The notes under the pieces are model-generated. The model searched no databases, had not been told where the DNA came from, and saw only the letters and a program-made list of their open reading frames with translations. Of a DNA stretch of 41,034 nt, positions 39,353 through 41,034 are shown piece after piece. Position numbers and translations under genes: made by a program. The stretch is from an uncultured Lachnospiraceae bacterium (GTDB lineage: Bacteria > Bacillota > Clostridia > Lachnospirales > Lachnospiraceae), in contig CATBDC010000040.1 of the NCBI GenBank assembly GCA_949502235.1, forward strand, positions 1 through 41,034. The letters are read 5' to 3'. How positions within the stretch are numbered: the first letter of the stretch is position 1; each line of letters opens with the position of its first letter.

Positions 39353-40646
39353 ATTTTTGACAATCCTGGCAGAGCAGATTCGCATCAGACGTGTCCGTTC
39401 TGCGGTCGTGGAGGAGATAGAGAATCATATCGAGGATCAAAAAACAGCTTTTATGGCGGAAGGGATGACAGAAAGGGAGGCGGAAGAGGCAGCGGTTTTG
39501 GAGATGGGGGACCCGGTAGAGACAGGCGCCGCCCTGGACAGAATACACAGGCCGAAAATGGAATGGAGCGTGTTGGTAGGGGTTCTTTTTATCAGTTTTC
39601 TGGGGCTTATCCTCCAGTATGTGGTTTATATGACGGCACATCCTTCCGGTCTTTCATGGGCAGAAGCATTTACAGACGGGGGGATAGGAAAGCATCTGCT
39701 GCTTATGCTGGCAGGAATCCTTCTTATGCTCCTGATCTGCTGGGTAGATTATACAATTATTAATAAATATGCGGTTACACTCTGGATTCTCATAAATGCG
39801 CTGCTTGTTTTATGTACTGTGAAAGGTATGCCTGTAAACGGGAGACCCCAGTACCTTGTGCAGCTGTCCTGTCTGGTTATCCCGTTTTACGCCGGGATAC
39901 TGTATCATTTCAGAGGGCAGGGAGGTAAGGGAATGGCAAAAAGTATCGGGTGCCTGTGTATTCCATTCGCAATACTCATTTCCCATTACATGCTTTCCAG
40001 TACCATTATCATAGGCATTGTAGGTCTGATCCTCATACATGCGGCTATCTATAAAAAATGGTTCGGAGAGAAAAGAAAGGCGCTGTATATAAAGCTCTGG
40101 TGCCTTCTGATTCTGGCGGCGGCAGTATTTCTGGGAATCCTGATAGCAGCTTCCGGCGGAAGGGGTCTGGCAGAGTATCAGGTGGAAAGGATCGATGCAT
40201 GGCTCCATCCGGAGAAATATGAGGCATACACTTTTTTTGCGGAAGAAGTAGCAGAAACCGCGAGACATGCAAGAGAAGATTCTGTTTTTCTCACTATAAA
40301 TATGCTGGACGCAGTAAAGAATTCCTACCTGTGGGTTTTCCTGTTCGGCTACCTTGGTACAGGAAAAGGAATTGCCCTTACAGTGCTGGTGGTTTGCTTC
40401 TGGGCTTTTCTGTTCTATATGGTAAAACGCCAGAAAAATCAGTTCGGCTATATGGTAAGCCTGGGCTGTGTAGCTTTCCTAAGTATTCAGACAGTAATAT
40501 ATATAGCCATGAACTTCAGCGCCATTCCCTTTGGCACGGCATATATGCCATTTATATCAGGCGGAGGATCCTTCCTTCTCATATCCTATTTCTATATGGG
40601 GATCCTGCTTTCTGTGTGTAATAACAGCAGAGTGGCGGAAATTTGA
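39339..40646 (+). CDS. HAAS-domain fused to a SEDS (FtsW/RodA/SpoVE-like) membrane protein
   Basis: The protein has 435 residues. The first ~75 form a HAAS/permease-prefix domain: YEFLTILAEQIRIRRVRSAVVEEIENHIEDQ and MAEGMTEREAEEAAVLEMGDP. About ten TM helices follow. The extracytoplasmic segment IDAWLHPEKYEAY and the C-terminal IPFGTAYMPFISGGGSFLLISYFYMG match the SEDS pattern (PLPFISYGGSSLL in FtsW). SEDS proteins polymerise glycan strands from lipid II. The loop that normally carries the catalytic Asp (HTDF) seems to read KNSY, so activity is doubtful. ATG 39339 has GGAGGTG upstream and overlaps padR. The pair is probably a cell-envelope stress or morphology control unit. Confidence 0.82.
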   Translation: MERYEFLTILAEQIRIRRVRSAVVEEIENHIEDQKTAFMAEGMTEREAEEAAVLEMGDPVETGAALDRIHRPKMEWSVLVGVLFISFLGLILQYVVYMTAHPSGLSWAEAFTDGGIGKHLLLMLAGILLMLLICWVDYTIINKYAVTLWILINALLVLCTVKGMPVNGRPQYLVQLSCLVIPFYAGILYHFRGQGGKGMAKSIGCLCIPFAILISHYMLSSTIIIGIVGLILIHAAIYKKWFGEKRKALYIKLWCLLILAAAVFLGILIAASGGRGLAEYQVERIDAWLHPEKYEAYTFFAEEVAETARHAREDSVFLTINMLDAVKNSYLWVFLFGYLGTGKGIALTVLVVCFWAFLFYMVKRQKNQFGYMVSLGCVAFLSIQTVIYIAMNFSAIPFGTAYMPFISGGGSFLLISYFYMGILLSVCNNSRVAEI

Positions 40647-40658
40647 AGCAGTTTCATA

Positions 40659-40685
40659 CGGTCTGTGCAGGAAATGCACAGACCG
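40659..40685 (+). repeat. Stable hairpin after the SEDS-like gene
   Basis: CGGTCTGTGCA (40659-40669) pairs perfectly with TGCACAGACCG (40675-40685) around GGAAA. It starts 12 bp after the stop. No T-run follows, so it is more likely an mRNA 3'-end stabiliser or a factor-assisted terminator than a classic intrinsic one. Confidence 0.6.
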
Positions 40686-40861
40686 GAAGATTCCGAAATT
40701 ATTAAGACCATTCTTTGCTGCTAAGGGGTTTCAAATAATTCTTTTTCAAGTTCCGGATATTTCCGAAAAATGCCTTTTCTGATTTTGAAAGCAGATTATT
40801 TTCTAATTTTAGCCTGATCAGTGCCATTGTACATAAAAGGTCAGTTACCTGAAAAAATTTG

Positions 40862-40888
40862 TAAAAAATGGCGGGGAACTTCCCCGCC
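40862..40888 (-). terminator. Intrinsic terminator on the minus strand
   Basis: GGCGGGGAA (40870-40878) and TTCCCCGCC (40880-40888) form a GC-rich stem. Read on the minus strand it is followed by ATTTTTTAC. It should end a minus-strand transcript that enters from beyond the right edge; no coding frame for such a gene is visible inside the window. The rest of 40647-41034 holds no gene I can support. Confidence 0.65.
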
Positions 40889-40982
40889 CTGGATGGACCT
40901 GGGTCTTGCGACCAGCCCAAATGAAATCTATGATTTATTTTTTTTAGTATATACTAAAAGATGGGAGAAGGCAATAGAAAGT

Positions 40983-41020
40983 TACTGTTCACACAGTACT
41001 TTGCATTTACTGCAAAGTAC
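40983..41020. repeat. Overlapping inverted repeats at the right edge
   Basis: GTACTTTGCA (40996-41005) and TGCAAAGTAC (41011-41020) pair around TTTAC. TACTGT (40983-40988) and ACAGTA (40993-40998) form an alternative stem overlapping the first. The GTTACTGT...ACAGTA core resembles the hairpin at 3174-3200. Confidence 0.5.
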
Positions 41021-41034
41021 GTAAGAAAGTGATT

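Noticed and set aside
1-41034. tRNA/rRNA genes, CRISPR arrays, transposase genes
   Set aside because: None seen: no regularly spaced direct repeats, no transposase domain in any frame, and no cloverleaf with a TTCRANNC arm that I could support by eye.

Overview
The window reads as a chromosomal segment of a low-to-mid GC Gram-positive anaerobe of the Clostridia, most likely Lachnospiraceae. The grounds are: strong AGGAGG ribosome sites, TTG and GTG starts, a class B sortase, a LoaP-type NusG paralogue ahead of a polysaccharide operon, a CIRCE operator, a Csp-like subtilase, a DUF5721-type gene and a clpX/ligA pair. The family placement is inferred from these genes; no rRNA marker is present.

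Region 1 (1-19967, + strand) is a cell-surface polysaccharide locus. It opens with the 3' end of a class B sortase gene, a 43-residue membrane protein and a membrane-bound UDP-HexNAc 4,6-dehydratase. Next come loaP, a broken AAA-ATPase gene and an intrinsic terminator. About 16 kb of tightly packed genes follow: aminotransferase, PglC-like phosphosugar transferase, acyltransferase-like protein, rearranged GT2, CDP-glycerol-type phosphotransferase, Wzy, GT2, TupA-like ATP-grasp, CapA, Wzx, second aminotransferase, GNAT, glycosyltransferase, UDP-glucose dehydrogenase and UDP-glucuronate 4-epimerase. The middle (about 6-17.5 kb) is visibly more AT-rich than both flanks, as expected for an exchanged serotype cassette. 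The set suggests a Wzx/Wzy-made polymer with 4-amino-4,6-dideoxy sugars, uronic acids, polyol-phosphate and probably amide-linked amino acids.

Region 2 (19930-23840) holds a small XRE regulator, a Panacea-domain/three-TM protein pair that looks like a PanAT toxin-antitoxin module, and htpG behind a perfect CIRCE element. It ends in a perfect 88-bp palindrome.

Region 3 (23850-34909) begins with a convergent DUF5721-type gene. Two MBOAT/DHHW surface O-acylation cassettes follow. The second cassette, and the SGNH-like protein between the two, have lost key catalytic residues. The second cassette runs without a break into rluF, ligA and clpX, and ends in a hairpin that also carries the next gene's ribosome site.

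Region 4 (34910-41034) holds a Csp-like subtilase, a small coiled-coil protein and a signal peptidase II-like protein. A second large palindrome lies between this group and convergent argG. A PadR regulator with its own operator follows, coupled to a HAAS-SEDS (RodA/FtsW-like) membrane protein. The last 390 bases hold hairpins and a minus-strand terminator but no gene I can support.

No tRNA, rRNA, CRISPR array or complete insertion sequence was seen.
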